Below are positions 45,790 through 57,518 of a DNA stretch of 64,000 bases, piece by piece. The stretch is taken from the NCBI GenBank assembly GCA_018292915.2, contig JACVVK020000376.1, positions 370,001 through 434,000 of the forward strand, in the 5' to 3' direction. Each line of letters opens with the position of its first letter. The first letter of the stretch is position 1. Made by a program: the position numbers and the translations under genes. Below the pieces are notes generated by a model that saw only the letters and a program-made list of their open reading frames with translations, made no database searches and had not been told where the DNA came from. The stretch is from Batillaria attramentaria. Taxonomy: Eukaryota; Mollusca; Gastropoda; Batillariidae.

Positions 45790-46135
45790 ATGGCCGTTAA
45801 AAAAAAAAATGCGCTACAAGGAGAGCGAGTACGCCGTCTGAACAGAAAAAAAAAACCTGCATCAGGAGGTCAGCTTCGAAAAGCTAATACTGCCAAAAAT
45901 CACGCACAGAAGAGCAAGGCAAAGAAATCTCTGAGATATGAACCACCGGAAGAGGAGGAAGATTACTGCATTGTCTGCTTGTCGACCTGGTCAGCGAGTA
46001 AAAGAGGGGAAGTGCATCGAATGTAAAGACTGGGCTCCGAGCCATGTGGAATGCGCAGACATCGGGAAAAGTCCATCCTACGTCTGTCACAACTGTTTGG
46101 ATACAGGGTGGGTGGGTGGGTGTTTCGAGGTTTAA
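45790..46135 (+). pseudogene. C-terminal remnant of a transposase-like protein with a PHD-like finger
   Basis: The first frame (from 45790) is Lys/Arg-rich, then acidic, and reaches EEDYCIVC. A one-base shift near 46000-46010 continues as KEGKCIECKDWAPSHVEC and then SPSYVCHNCLD. The order C-x2-C, C-x2-C, H-x2-C, C-x2-C is that of a C4HC3 PHD finger, as found at the C-terminus of some invertebrate pogo/DDE_1-type transposases (from memory). SINE-B interrupts the codons just after CHNCLDT; the same frame resumes after it and stops at about 46310. Confidence 0.55.
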
Positions 46136-46279
46136 CGTCCTTTTCCACCACACAGGGTGATATCAAAGACGGGGCAACGATGAAACAGCCAGCACACATA
46201 TTTGGCCCCAGCCGGGATCGAACTCACGACCCGAGCATTAGAAGTCCAACGCTCTACCAATCGACCACCCCGGCGCACC
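46107..46279 (-). repeat. SINE-B copy with perfect 12-bp TSD, inside element T2
   Basis: Reverse SINE-B flanked by GTTTGGATACAG at 46095-46106 and 46280-46291. The duplicated target is coding sequence of the transposase-like remnant. Confidence 0.92.
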
Positions 46280-46529
46280 GTTTGGATACAGAATCAGTCT
46301 ACAGCTCCTGAGATGATCTGCACTGTGCAAGTTGCCGGAGTTGAAGACATCGCATAACGCATATTTTGTTCTCGTTGTACCAGACAGTTTGCTGGTGTTT
46401 CGGTTCTGATATTTAAAAAAAAAGGACTGCATGGTGTGCTGTGTTGTGAGAAGTTTGAGTGTTGGAGTATGTCTGGTGATTTTGAGGATGGACTGTGTGG
46501 ATGTAAGTAAGGGTATAAAGGGAAACGCG

Positions 46530-46537
46530 CGGTGTGT

Positions 46538-46602
<65 letters not shown>
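46530..46602. repeat. (GT)n microsatellite
   Basis: About 70 bp of GT within element T2. Confidence 0.97.
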
Positions 46603-46649
46603 AAGCCCAGCGAGGTCTTTATTGTTATGTCAGAGCAGCGCTATACAAA

Positions 46650-47771
46650 CTAGAGGAGCAAAGCCTCCTTGGCTCACTTGTGAGATGGGTCAAGGTCATT
46701 CAAAAGAGCTGTAACGTTAAAGTCTCCGCAAAACATCTTGAATGGCCTTGACCTTGACTCACGGAAATTGAATACAAGTATGCCAGTTCAGGTATTGTCA
46801 ATGTCTATCGTCATGCAAAGTTTGATGCCTCTGGTACCCCTAGATTCTGAGAAAATGGCAATTTTAAATTTCCAATGAGACAGCTTCGATGACCTTGACC
46901 TTCAGTCAAGGTCATTCAAAATGGTATGTCTTGAAAGGTCTTGCTGCTGTTTATCGGCAAGCCAGGTTTGGTGCTTTTGCGGTTTATTATTTCTGAGAAA
47001 ATGCCAATGTTAAGGTTTTGGAAGGTTTTCCGCAAAAAGCTTGCATGGCCTTGACCTTGACTCAAAGTCACTGAATACAGGTATGTAAGTAAAGGTGTTG
47101 TCAATATCTATCATCATGCAAAGTGTGATGTCTCTGGCTTTTCTAAATTCTGAGAAAATGCCAATGTAAAATTTCCAAACAGACAGCTTTAGTGACCTTG
47201 ACCTTGGGTCAAGATCAATCATTATGTTTTGAAAGGTCTTATGGCTTTCTATCAGCGTACCACGTTTGGTGCCTCTGCTATTCATTGTTTCTCAGCAAGC
47301 CAGGTTTGGTGCTTTTGCTGTTTATTATTTCTGAGAAAATGCCAATGTTAAGGTTTTGGAAGTATTTCCGCAAAACAGCTTGCATGGCCTTGACCTTGAC
47401 TCAAAGTAACTGAATATGGTATGTTAGTAAAGGTAGTGTCAATTTCTATCATCATGCAAAGTTGGATGTTTCTGGCTTTTCTAGATTCTGAGAAAATGCC
47501 AATGTAAAATTTCCAAACAGCCAGCTTTAGTGACCATGACCTTGGGTCAAGGTCAATCACTATAATATGCTTTGAAAGGTCTCTTGGCTGTCTATCGGCT
47601 TGCCACGTTTGGTGCTTCTGCTGCTCATTGTTTCTGAGAAAATGCCAATGTTAAGGTTTACTGCGGACACACAGACAGACAGACACACACACAGACAGAC
47701 GCACAGACAGACACACAGACAGACGACGGAGGGTTATTACACAGACTCACTTTGTTACACAAGTGAGCCAA
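46650..47771. mobile_element. pearl/HINE-like element H, copy 2
   Basis: Shares with copy 1 the left end CTAGAGGAGCAAAGCCTCC, the inverted TTGGCTCACTTGTG (46669-46682) / CACAAGTGAGCCAA (47758-47771), monomers with GACCTTGACC palindromes, a CAGA microsatellite and the GACGGAGGGTTATTAC end. It has fewer monomers than copy 1. It is nested in element T2. Confidence 0.65.
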
Positions 47772-48097
47772 AAACATTTATTGTTTTCACTATTTATTCC
47801 CAAAGCATATGTGGGAGAACTTGCCCCAGACACCGGGCGGACTTGCCCCATGTCGGGGTAAGTCCGCCCTGTGGAGGGTAGGTCAGCTCACAGACAAATC
47901 TGAGTACTTTTTTATGGCAGTCTTCCCTTTTTTCTTTTACTACACAATGTAGGCAAGATATTTGCGCTTAATTTAAACCAGTAGTTGATCCTCCAGTCTT
48001 AATGATACGTTCTCCAGGTCGCTCAGACTGCGAAGTGGAGCGAACTAGCCCCGGTCTCCCTTACTTTCCACTGAAAGACTCTGTGCCCCAGAGAGTG

Positions 48098-48288
48098 AGT
48101 TTGCCTTTACTAGTTTAGTGTACACGTGATCTGGCACGCACTCTAGTTACAATTGTATATCTAGTATGAATATTTCTCACCACACATAATATTTCTCTCT
48201 CACAAAATATCTCTCACCAAAAATGGAAGCTTAGATCTAACAAGCGTCAGTTTCCATTCACAATTCACCCGATCATGGTTTTTGTCCT
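48098..48288. other. 3' flank of K2P-2
   Basis: Short AT-rich stretch between the duplicated segment and the K2P-2 stop codon. Confidence 0.4.
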
Positions 48289-51230
48289 TCATGCACGGTG
48301 ATCGCCCCTAGCTTTTGCTGATGCAGCTGTGTGGCTCAGACGCCTGGGTTTGGCGACAACCAGGCAGCGCCCACAACGCAAGGTAACGTTCACACAATCC
48401 TGCTTCATCAGCACGCAGCACATGGCCAGCAAGCCCAGGCCAAGAAGAAGGTAGGCTATACAGACCACAGTCTTGGCGTCCCTGTTCTCCTCCTGTAAGT
48501 CCGAGCCGGGCAACATGTCGCCGAACCCTACGGTAATCAGCGAAGTGAAGCAGAAGTAGACGGCGTCCATCAGATCCCAGCCTTCCCAGTAGCAGAAGAG
48601 CTCCGCCCCCAGGAAGAGATAAGCCATCACCAGCCCGACACAGACAAAGAGAGGCACGTGAGGCTCCTCGTTCTGGTCCGTGCACGGCCGGCACACGACC
48701 CTGCTGTAGGAGAGCTTGAGGTATTTGGCCATGGCGTTGCCCACCTTGGCCAAGCACAGGAGTGTCAAGGGGACGCCAAACAGCCCGTACAGCATGCACG
48801 CGAAACGGCCTTCTGGCGTCACTGGCGTGAGGTTGCCGAATCCTGCATGACAAGTAATGTTATTTTATTGTTTCCTTTATGCCTGCGTTTTCGCGTCGCA
48901 TAATGTCGTCTGCTGGCTCAGTGCCAACCCGCGAGAGTCTGTGGCTGTGCATGTGTTTACGTTGTATGATGCTAGATATCACCCCCCCCCCCCCCAAAAA
49001 AAAAAAAAAAAAACTCAGACTGTAAGCTGGGTGTGAAAAGTAATTCCCACCACGCACCTACACATACAGAAGGAACCAGTTTATTGTGTATAGATAATCA
49101 TGTTGATTAATGCATTAATCACTGCATGAAGTCTGCAGTTGAAACCTCTGTCAGAAAATGAGTTATGGTCGCATACCACTCGAAGCAGTACTAACGCATG
49201 CTTTGTCAATCATTTTAGTAGTAGTAGTGGTGGTGGTTGGTGTTTCCAACCTTATTCTGGGATTATGTTCTGCTTACCTGTGTACGTTTTGTAATACATT
49301 GTATTGCACTGTATTGCACTGTATTGCACTGTATTGCACTGTGCTTAATATGCTTTTTTAAAATTTATAAAGCTCATAATGATGAGAGTATAGATTTTGT
49401 CGGAAGGTGAACCATTCAACAGTAAAAATAATATGTCTACTGAAACCCTCGTCTGCGTCTTTTCATAATGTTCACGTTGTGTGTGAGGTGAGATTTGGGT
49501 GGACTGTGGTGAAGCTTCGTTTCCAGAATATTCCAAATGTTTTCTGACTGCTCATGTAAAGGAGACCTTTGCTGGCCGTTTCCGTGCTTACAAGTGACGC
49601 ATGCTATGGCATACCAGGCAAAAAAAAATATCCTGACCTATGGTTGTTATAACCGTGACAGCAAACAGAAGCGAGCCCGTGAAGGTCCATTTCGTGGGGC
49701 GCTTGGGGTCCCACTTGGACTCGCTGACGACCGTGCTGATGTTCCCGGAAAGGTGTTGCAGCATTTTGTCCGCACGTTCCAGCCAGTTGTCCTCGTGGTC
49801 ATGCACAGAGGTCCCGTTTTGGTGTATCATCAGATTGTATGTCATTTGCCATAAATCCTATGAGACAAGAGAAACAAATTATGAGTATAGACATTGCGAC
49901 ATTCAAACTATTGAGGATCTCTGTATTCACGATCATCTTTGTCGTCGCCATTCTCGTCATTATCATCATCGTCGTCGTCATTGTCATCATCGTTGTCGTC
50001 ATTGTCATCATCGTTGTCGTCCTCCTCCTCACTGTCGTGTTAAGTCTAGCATAATTAGAAATACGATGCAGGGAGCATTGTGTACAATGTGACAGAGTGA
50101 CAGCTACGACCAAAACATCCCCAGATGCAGCTTGAGATTACCTTCAGGGTTTGAACTTGAAGCTGTCTGACTGACACGTGGTTCTTGGTCTCTCCTGGTG
50201 CCTCCAATGCGATAAACAGCCCTGCTCCAAAGACACAGTAGAGGCACAGAAAGAGGCACAGACCCGTTGCCGACATGGCGAACAGCATCGTTCTTTTCAA
50301 ACAGCCCAGACTGCTCGCCTCGCCTCTAGATTTCGTGCTCCCACTTCTGCGATCAAACGCCTGGAAAGAGTAGTCGCTCTGTCGTTTAGGTGTTTTTTTG
50401 CTGGCGTTCCAGTTGGAATCGCTGCAGACGAAGCCTGCTGACTCATCTCTAGCTTCAGGACGGCGCTCTATGTCCAAGGTAGTGTCTGCGGACACGTTCT
50501 TATCAGAGGCAACGCTGTGTTCGGGCTGTGTTTTTGCTTCGCGAACAAGCGACAAATCCAGATATTTGTCCTTCTCCCCTGGTCGGTCATTCGCAACACC
50601 TTCTTTCCTCTTAAGAGGAACCGGATGTTGCCGCGAAACCGAAGAATCGCCACCACCTGAAGCCTGTGTCCCCATTGCAAAGGCCCAGTCGTCAGTCCTC
50701 CGTCTGTGGACAGAAGCGTTTTCAGAAAGGTTGTCGTCAGTACTAACACTGTCTGAAGTGGGTGTCTCCACTTCACTGGTGTCATGTCTGCCTGTCCTCG
50801 TTGCATCAGGGTCACCTTTCGCGGACACTTTCCCTTCAGAAGTAACAGCACCTGTATTCTTCCTCGTCAGTTTTGTAGGTTTATCGTCTTTATGTTTGCC
50901 CTGTCTTCTGTCAGTGCGCTCACCGTCTTCCGGAACGATCTTCTGACAAGAAGCAGCCTCTACTCCTTTTGTTCTACGTGTCAACTTTTCGTGGGTGCGC
51001 GTTTGTCTCTCCCTGGTCCCAGCAATATGCTTCGCCTGAAGCGTAGGAATACTTTTTTCGAACACGGATTTCCCAGCGATTCCAGAAGGAACCATGATTG
51101 GGTTTCTGGTGAAGTACGCAGAATTACCCACTGCTCCAATAAGCTCGTCCAAAAAGCTTCTGCTCGGGCCTACAGAAATGCCGTCATCATCCCTCTTTTG
51201 ATCCGCTGGATCCTCTTTGTTGATCTTCAT
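48289..51230 (-). CDS. two-pore-domain potassium channel K2P-2
   Basis: Exons on the minus strand: 51230-50142, 49857-49638 and 48842-48289, giving 620 residues in one continuous frame. Exon 1 has an unusually long Ser/Thr/Asp/Lys-rich cytoplasmic N-terminus of about 310 residues, then TM1 (LFAMSATGLCLFLCLYCVFG), ending CTGAAG/GTAATC in phase 0. Exon 2 encodes the cap and pore helix 1 (WTFTGSLLFAVTVITTI). The split glycine gives TTIGFGNLTP. Exon 3 has TM2 (GLFGVPLTLLCLAKVGNAMA), a short loop, TM3, pore 2 (DAVYFCFTSLITVGFGDMLP), TM4 and a short tail. Both filters are intact. Intron places and phases equal those of K2P-1 and K2P-3. This is the cleanest of the three models. A K+ leak or background conductance is expected; subtype and regulation are not readable. 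Confidence 0.92.
49932..50035. repeat. (ATC/GTC)n trinucleotide repeat in K2P-2 intron 1
   Basis: TCATCATCGTCGTCGTCATT-type units fill about a third of the short intron 49858-50141. Confidence 0.9.
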
Positions 51231-51739
51231 ACAAATGTCATCTCCAATGTTTCCTTCCGTCTACCAAATACCACCAGAGCTGGTACCTCTAGATTACTGG
51301 AAAAATAAAAGCGGTACAGCTGAATTTCGGTGTTTTCCTCAGCTAACATTCCGCTTTATACAGTTGCACATCCTCGATGATGACAAGTTCATCTCTTTGG
51401 AATCAGCCCTTTCTGTGACACAACCTGTTTTCATCTATTGAAAAATTGGAGACACTGATTTTTATTTTTTTTTTAACCGTCCTGGTATATGCCACGCAAA
51501 AGCGTCCATCATTCCAAAGCTTTCTTTCAAATAACAGAAAACATTACGTCATCGCGATAATGATGTAATCGTCCAGGGCAAAATGACGTATAACAAAAGA
51601 CAACTCAGCCGCTATGACTACTATACATGGATACAAACTCGTCAAATAAACGCAAAGGAAATTTATGAATTTACGCGTCAACCTGAGAAACTTACTGTAA
51701 GATCTTATCAGCTGTGCTGATTGTAAGATTTTTCGAGCG
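51231..51739. other. upstream flank of K2P-2
   Basis: No recognisable feature. Any promoter or 5' UTR exon of K2P-2 would lie here. Confidence 0.4.
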
Positions 51740-51894
<155 letters not shown>

Positions 51895-51984
51895 ACAGAC
51901 AGCTCTACTCATCACGCCCGGAAGCCAAAACCCAGCCCCTTCACCCAGCCGTATAGTATTGGCAAAGCCCAATACGTCCAGGAC

Positions 51985-53075
51985 ACCATTGTATGGGAAA
52001 TGATGTATTTCACTCCTGCTATGTCGCTCTCTTCGTGCACTCGCAGACAAGACACGGGATACAACAGAATACAACTCCAATACTTTATTAGGGAGATATT
52101 GAGAGGCTCGTTTTCAGGCATTTCGTTTCGTTTCGTTTTATTTGTTGCTGACTACGTCATCGCTGTATGCGCTTTGGGGCCAAGGTGAAGGTCAACCTGC
52201 AAACGAAACGAGCCACGGCAAAACGAAGCGCGGAATTTGAGGCCCCAAAACGAGCCGGATTTCGTAAGCATTTTTCGGCAACTTTTTATTTGTATTCTGA
52301 CACAGGTTTAGTGTAGAATCTTTGTTTGGTCCCTCTTTAGCTGTCGAGAGTCAGTATTTTCGATATTTGACTTCAAATGTGCTTGTAAACTGTCTCGTAC
52401 TGAAGCCACTGTTTTGAAGGCTTCTCGAGCTTGGACAGTGAAAGTAGGTCACGCTTCGAAACTTCGTACGATGTTTTAGCCGATCTTTCTTCTTGAAATA
52501 GACGTTGGACTGTCTTCTTAGTGCATAATTATCGACCTATGTTTGATCTGTTTGGCCGTTCTTCTCTGTCAGATCAATGACAGTGTGTGTCAGTGTGTCT
52601 GTAACAGTGAAGTGCAGGTTTCGCTGCAAATGGGTCCGAGAGCTGTTTTGCAACAAAGAGTTCCAACAAGTAAGATAATCGGGTTTCGCAGTTTATCTCC
52701 CTTCCGTAAAACGAAACGCGCGCTTCGATATCATACAACAACCCTTGCTCGTTTCGTTTCGTTTTCGCATGAGTCATACGTGAAAGGTCACTTCCGGGAA
52801 AACGTAACGAAACGAAAACGGAGCTCCCAATATCTCTCTATTAACAGAGGATGCGCGGAGAACAAATTCATGAAAGAAGAAGAACCCAGAACGCTGCGCA
52901 GGACTGCTTATATACTGAACAGGTCAGATCTAGAACATTCCTCAACTTACTGGCAAGATCGAAATCTTTCCAAGGTGACGTAATCTGCTGACGTTACTGC
53001 ACCAGCATGTTCTGGGATGGTCTAGAAATTTCCATCGAACTGCAGTGGCCTTTCGCGATCTCTACAAGACTGACG
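51985..53075 (+). repeat. dispersed repeat R3, copy 2, split by a TIR element
   Basis: Matches the reverse complement of 16225-16570. The match is interrupted at 52091-52838. Confidence 0.72.
52091..52838. mobile_element. TIR element (748 bp) with 5-bp TSD, inserted in R3
   Basis: Left end GGGAGATATTGAGAGGCTCG then TTTTC. The right end reversed is GAGAGATATTGGGAGCTCCG then TTTTC. TATTA flanks both ends (52086-52090, 52839-52843), and the empty site in R3 copy 1 reads TATGA there. TTTCGTTTCGTTT-type subterminal repeats lie inside both ends. No coding capacity. Confidence 0.78.
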
Positions 53076-53148
53076 TAATGGTCTTTTTCCTCAAATAACG
53101 TCAATGGTCTTACTGCTTTCTTTCCAAGTTTCATTCATATCAAACCAC

Positions 53149-53260
53149 ATGTGTTTCCCTCGTAGTATTGACTGGCGAAAGGTACGTTTGCCAGATCATG
53201 CCATGTGTTGTGCTCATTACGCCGCGGGACGCAATTGGTTGAATTCAGAGGGCTCGGCCC
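53149..53260 (+). repeat. dispersed repeat R4, copy 1
   Basis: GTTTCCCTCGTAGTATTG, CCATGTGTTGTGCTCATTAC and GCCGCGGGACGCAATTGGTT are shared with 55336-55428. Confidence 0.8.
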
Positions 53261-53641
53261 TTTCGATTGACAGGAGTGGAGTCGCCCATTATTAAGAGAA
53301 GACATGCAAACATCACATACACATCACATATAAATATCAAAAACACACACATATACTCAGTGCGTGCTTTATTCCAATCGTAACAGATCAGTATACTTGA
53401 CTGTGTGGTGGTGCATTATGAATAAGTATGCAATGAATAACGAATAAGTACGCGGAGATATCCGTTAGTTAGGTGAATCATATTTTTAAAGTTAGCACAC
53501 ACAAAAAAGCAAAGAACTGAAACATGCACGGCAAAATGCAATATCATACATATAAAGTGTCAAACAATGGCCTCTGTGCAACTGGCTGGGAGACTTTTGT
53601 CTCCCTAAAACCAGATAGAAAGATCACGGGGCGCACATACG

Positions 53642-53678
<37 letters not shown>

Positions 53679-54640
53679 ATTTTTTATTTCAATTCATTTC
53701 TCTCTTGTGCAGCTAAAGTGACATAATATTATATTCAACTGTCATCAACAAAAGAGTGAGAATGGATTTAATTCATAATGGTCATGGAGACATTGAGAGA
53801 TTAGTGTCAAATTTTTCAGGTATCTAATGTAGTAAATGAGCCGTCGACATCAACATGTTCATCCTCTCCGTATTCCGTCTGTGGGAACTACTGAATGTCA
53901 TTCTTCTTCGATCCCCAAGCTCTGAGGCAAGTTGCGTCGGCACCCATTCAGGCTTTAAACTCCTAACTGTCCACACACGAATCACATCCTGAATCAAAAT
54001 CGTCACACCACAATGACAGCACTAGACAACACTATCATGCATCCTCGAGGCCAGCAGTCCGCCCGAGAGACAGCGCAACGTGCCGTCATACTGCGTCACA
54101 CTCCGGCGAGCGGTCAACGCTAGCCAGACAGCTCGGCGATTTCGCACCCTCTTGTGAATACCGCGGTCACTGCTAGTTCGGGTATTGGCCACGTAATAGC
54201 TAACGGCACACTCAGTCGGGCCCCCTAAGCATTTCCCACTGGCGTGAGGGCGGTAGACAAGAGACAAGTCCCGTTACAACGAGCATGAAACCACGTGTGA
54301 CGTACTCACAGCTGTATGAGCCATACACAAGGACTGCCCTGAGCAGGCAAAGGGATTATGAGAGATTATGCACTCTACATGCAGGCTAGGCGAGACAAGG
54401 AAAGGGATAGGGCCTTGTGGAGAGTGCCCACGCCTTGCATTATAGTGTTGTGGAGTGGTGTCTAGTGCTGTTTAGTGGTCTCTTAAGTTTTGGTAAGTCT
54501 TGTCATATAGTGTGGGCAGGGGGGGGGATAGAGCTGTGGACAATTAGGAGATATCCAGCACTGAAATGTGATACCATACGTTGACACGACCGTTGCATGT
54601 GTACATGTCATGAACAAAACAATCGGCACACATGCGTATT
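53261..54640. other. intergenic, no gene recognised
   Basis: A (CT)n tract lies at 53649-53674. No supported gene. Confidence 0.45.
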
Positions 54641-54659
54641 TAAAGGCCATCGGGATGAA

Positions 54660-55075
54660 CAAAACACTAATGTTGCCATCCTGTCACTGACGAACATCCC
54701 CGTCACAAAGACTGATGCCATTTTGTCACTGACGAACATTCCCGTCACAAAGACTGATGCCATCTTGTCACTGACGAACATTCCCGTCACAAAGACTGTT
54801 GCTATCTTGTCATTAATGAACATTCCTGTTGCTTTCTTGTCACTGATGAACATTCCTGTCACAAATACTGTTGCCTTCTTGTCACTGATGAACATTCCTG
54901 TCACAAAGACTGTTGCCATCTTGTCATTAATGAACATTCCCGTCACAAAGACTGTTGCCATCTTGTCATTAGTGAACATTCCTGTCACAAAGACTGTTGC
55001 CACCATGTTACTGATGAACATTCCCGTCACAAAGACTTTTGCCATCGTGTCACCTATGTACATTCCCGTCGAATA
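54660..55075. repeat. 42-bp minisatellite, about 10 units
   Basis: Units of the type TTGCCATCTTGTCACTGATG followed by AACATTCCCGTCACAAAGAC. The 42-bp period keeps frames open on both strands. Stray units recur at 55440-55540 just after the K2P-3 stop. Confidence 0.93.
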
Positions 55076-55335
55076 CGACTGTCAGCGCTTCATAGTCGTG
55101 GGAACTATAATCGGACAAATGTTCCGGCTGACCATAAAAGTATAGGACATTTGTCCGAAATATTGTCCACTGTGCCAAACATCATCATTATTATATTGAC
55201 GGTTTTTACTGCGGCGCAGAAAGGACAAGACAAAACATCCGACCGCGTAAGAAAGTAAAGGAACATTGATTTTCGAAAATGAATCGGTCTATGACCGATG
55301 TCCGACGTGGACCTGGACTGTTCCCACCTTGTCAT

Positions 55336-55428
55336 TGATGTGTTTCCCTCGTAGTATTGTCTGGCGAAAGGTTTGCCAGACCATGCCATGTGTTGTGCTC
55401 ATTACGCCGCGGGACGCGATTGGTTGAA
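55336..55428 (+). repeat. dispersed repeat R4, copy 2
   Basis: Second copy of the element at 53149-53260, with TTTGCCAGACCATGCCATGT. Confidence 0.8.
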
Positions 55429-55514
55429 TCCGTAACAAAGACTTTCCCGTAACAAAGACTGTTGCAATGTCTTGTCACTGATGTATATATATCGTTCCCG
55501 TCACAGATAACTTG

Positions 55515-57449
55515 TCACTGATGAACACTCCTGTCAAATACGACCGTTTGATGAACCGTCTCTTCAGAGAGGACGGTCCCCGTGACTTTACTTTTATGAA
55601 CTTTCTCGTCAGTGGTGAAGCCGAGGACACGGCCGAGATGGGCAAAGATCTGACGACACTCGGCCTGGATCAGCTCAAAGCACATGGCCAGCATGGCCAG
55701 GCCGAAGAGCAGGTACAGCGTGCAGGAAACCCGCTTGGCTTGATTACCCCATTGTTTGTTGTCGTAGCCAGGCACCAGGTCTCCAAAGCCGATGGTGGAC
55801 AGCGTGGTGAAGCAGAAGTAGCAGCTGTCGAAGTAAGACCACTCGTTCTCCCACAGGCTGAACAGCATGGCGCCCAGGCAGATGTAGGCCGCGACGAGAC
55901 ACAGGCAGACCATGATGGGAACTCGGACCACGTCGGAACCGCGTTTGGGCTTTTTCATTTCTGGCAGGCTCGTTTCGCCGGCCTCCGTCGCCTCCTGCTC
56001 GATGCCCACGCTCGGCGATTTGGTCACGCTGGACGAAGGAGGGGAGTTGCACTGCGCAATCGCTGCATGTACCACTGGGATACGCGAAACATTTTCTGAA
56101 CTGATCTTCGGTGACCGTCGGCTCGTGGTGAATAGCGGCTGGAAACTCGGCCGGGCTTTGGCCTTGGCACTTAATTTGCTCTGGTTCTTGCCCGTCATCT
56201 TGGCCTTGACGATCAACCCGACATTCACCTTGCATTTGACCTCCACCCTGTGTTTGACCTTGCGTTTGACCTTCGCCTTGCGTTTGACCTTCACCTTGTG
56301 TTTCGAGTTGTTGTCCCTCGGACTCTGCTCGCGTTTGCCCTGCCTTTTCGTCCGTTCGTCCTTCACTCTGCGTTCTGTCTTTTCCTTCGTGGACGTGGAG
56401 ATTGCTGGAGACAGAATCGCGCCCAGCTAGACCTTCGAAACCCATGAGAAATCTGCCGCTTTCACTGTGGTCCAGGGACGAATACCGTGGTGGGTCTGGC
56501 TTTCCCAGCAACGACGCGCTGTCGTGTACTGCTGCCGGTGAGTCCGCACAGGATTCCATGTTATACCTCTCTCGCGCCGATCCGCCCCCAAACCTAATGC
56601 CGCCAGACGCTCCTCCTCCTTCCCTCCCTTCTCCCATCTGAGCCCCAGTCCCCAGACGATTCTTCGTCGCCATGTCGCCCACAAACTTCGCCGCAGACGC
56701 CTTCTTGGCTGCCATGTACATGGAGCGGCGACGTAGTTGCTTGCGGCAGGGTTTGCAGACGATCTGCTTCCACAGGAGTCGGAAGGCGTGTGCCATGAAG
56801 GAGCCGATGTTGGCCAGGCAGAGGAGCGTCATGGGGATGCCCACCAGCCCGTATGCCATAGTCACCACGCGTCCCCAGAACGTCTTGGGAGTCAAGTGGC
56901 CGAAACCTGCGACGGAGAAAGTGATTTCACTCATCCTCACACACAAAATGAACACTCGTTTTGAATTCATACGGGAACTGTATCCATGAGTGTCTTGTCC
57001 AAACCTGGTAGTGAATGTGCATTCACAGAACTTGCGGACTGCAAGTTATGTACGAGGAAAACCATGAATGTTATCTCATACCTTTGATAAACGATAGCAG
57101 GAATACCATTACCTGAAACCTTGATGATACTGTTACGGTTTCGTGCCTGAAGGTGCTATCGATACAGATAGAAAGAAGAGAGATAGTACGTACGTTCTGG
57201 CAGGAAATACTCGATATTGGAAACACCCTGATTGCGTGTCTGAGAAGATGGGGTGAGCGGTGGTCTAATAGGTAGCGTGTCGGATTTAGCCGCTGCGTTA
57301 CTGAAAGGCCGTCACCTGTCATGGCGATGAAGCGTGGGTTCGATCCCAGGTCGAGCTTGTGATATGTGATACCGGTTTTTCCTGACTACCGGGATGCTCA
57401 TCGGGGGTTTCTCTCCGGGTAATCCGGCTTTCCTCCCCCATCAAAATTG

Positions 57450-57518
<69 letters not shown>

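Larger units (their letters stand above)
45030..48061. mobile_element. TA-target DNA element T2 (3032 bp), pogo-like candidate
   Basis: The left end AGGGAGACCGGGGCTAGTCC is mirrored at the right end (GGACTAG-like with T for C, then CCCCGGTCTCCCT). TA is duplicated (45028-45029, 48062-48063). The unoccupied paralogous site near 15203 confirms both boundaries. GGGGCWAGTCCGCCC-type motifs recur in both orientations inside: near 45040, 45057, 45399, 45425, 45444, 45463, 47819, 47837, 47852 and 48041. Inside are a broken gene with a C-terminal PHD-like finger (45790-46105), a SINE-B (46107-46279) and element H copy 2 (46650-47771). TA target and TIRs fit the Tc1/mariner/pogo superfamily. No DDE catalytic region is visible, so it is an internally deleted copy. 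Confidence 0.82.
44398..48097 (+). repeat. second copy of the internal part of TIR element F, split by element T2
   Basis: 44398-45029 plus 48064-48097 match 14570-15238 nearly base for base (small indels, a few substitutions). Neither terminus of family F is present here. The two parts join exactly at TA, where element T2 (45030-48061) sits. The continuous copy near 15203 (GAGGTACTTTCC) is the empty site. Confidence 0.88.

Noticed and set aside
48308..48853. 181-codon minus-strand frame overlapping K2P-2 exon 3
   Set aside because: Shadow of the real exon. The alternative frame has helices and the GFGD filter; this one is Arg/Gly-rich without family features.
49640..50092. Plus-strand frame with His/Arg and Val/Ile repeats
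   Set aside because: Antisense of K2P-2 exon 2 and of a trinucleotide repeat in its intron.
54608..55145. Long open frames on both strands (182 and 151 codons)
   Set aside because: They are translations of a 42-bp minisatellite whose period is a multiple of three; no start context, domain or splice support.
57449..57515. (TA)n run as a promoter TATA region
   Set aside because: A simple repeat inside a SINE-A copy and inside an intron.
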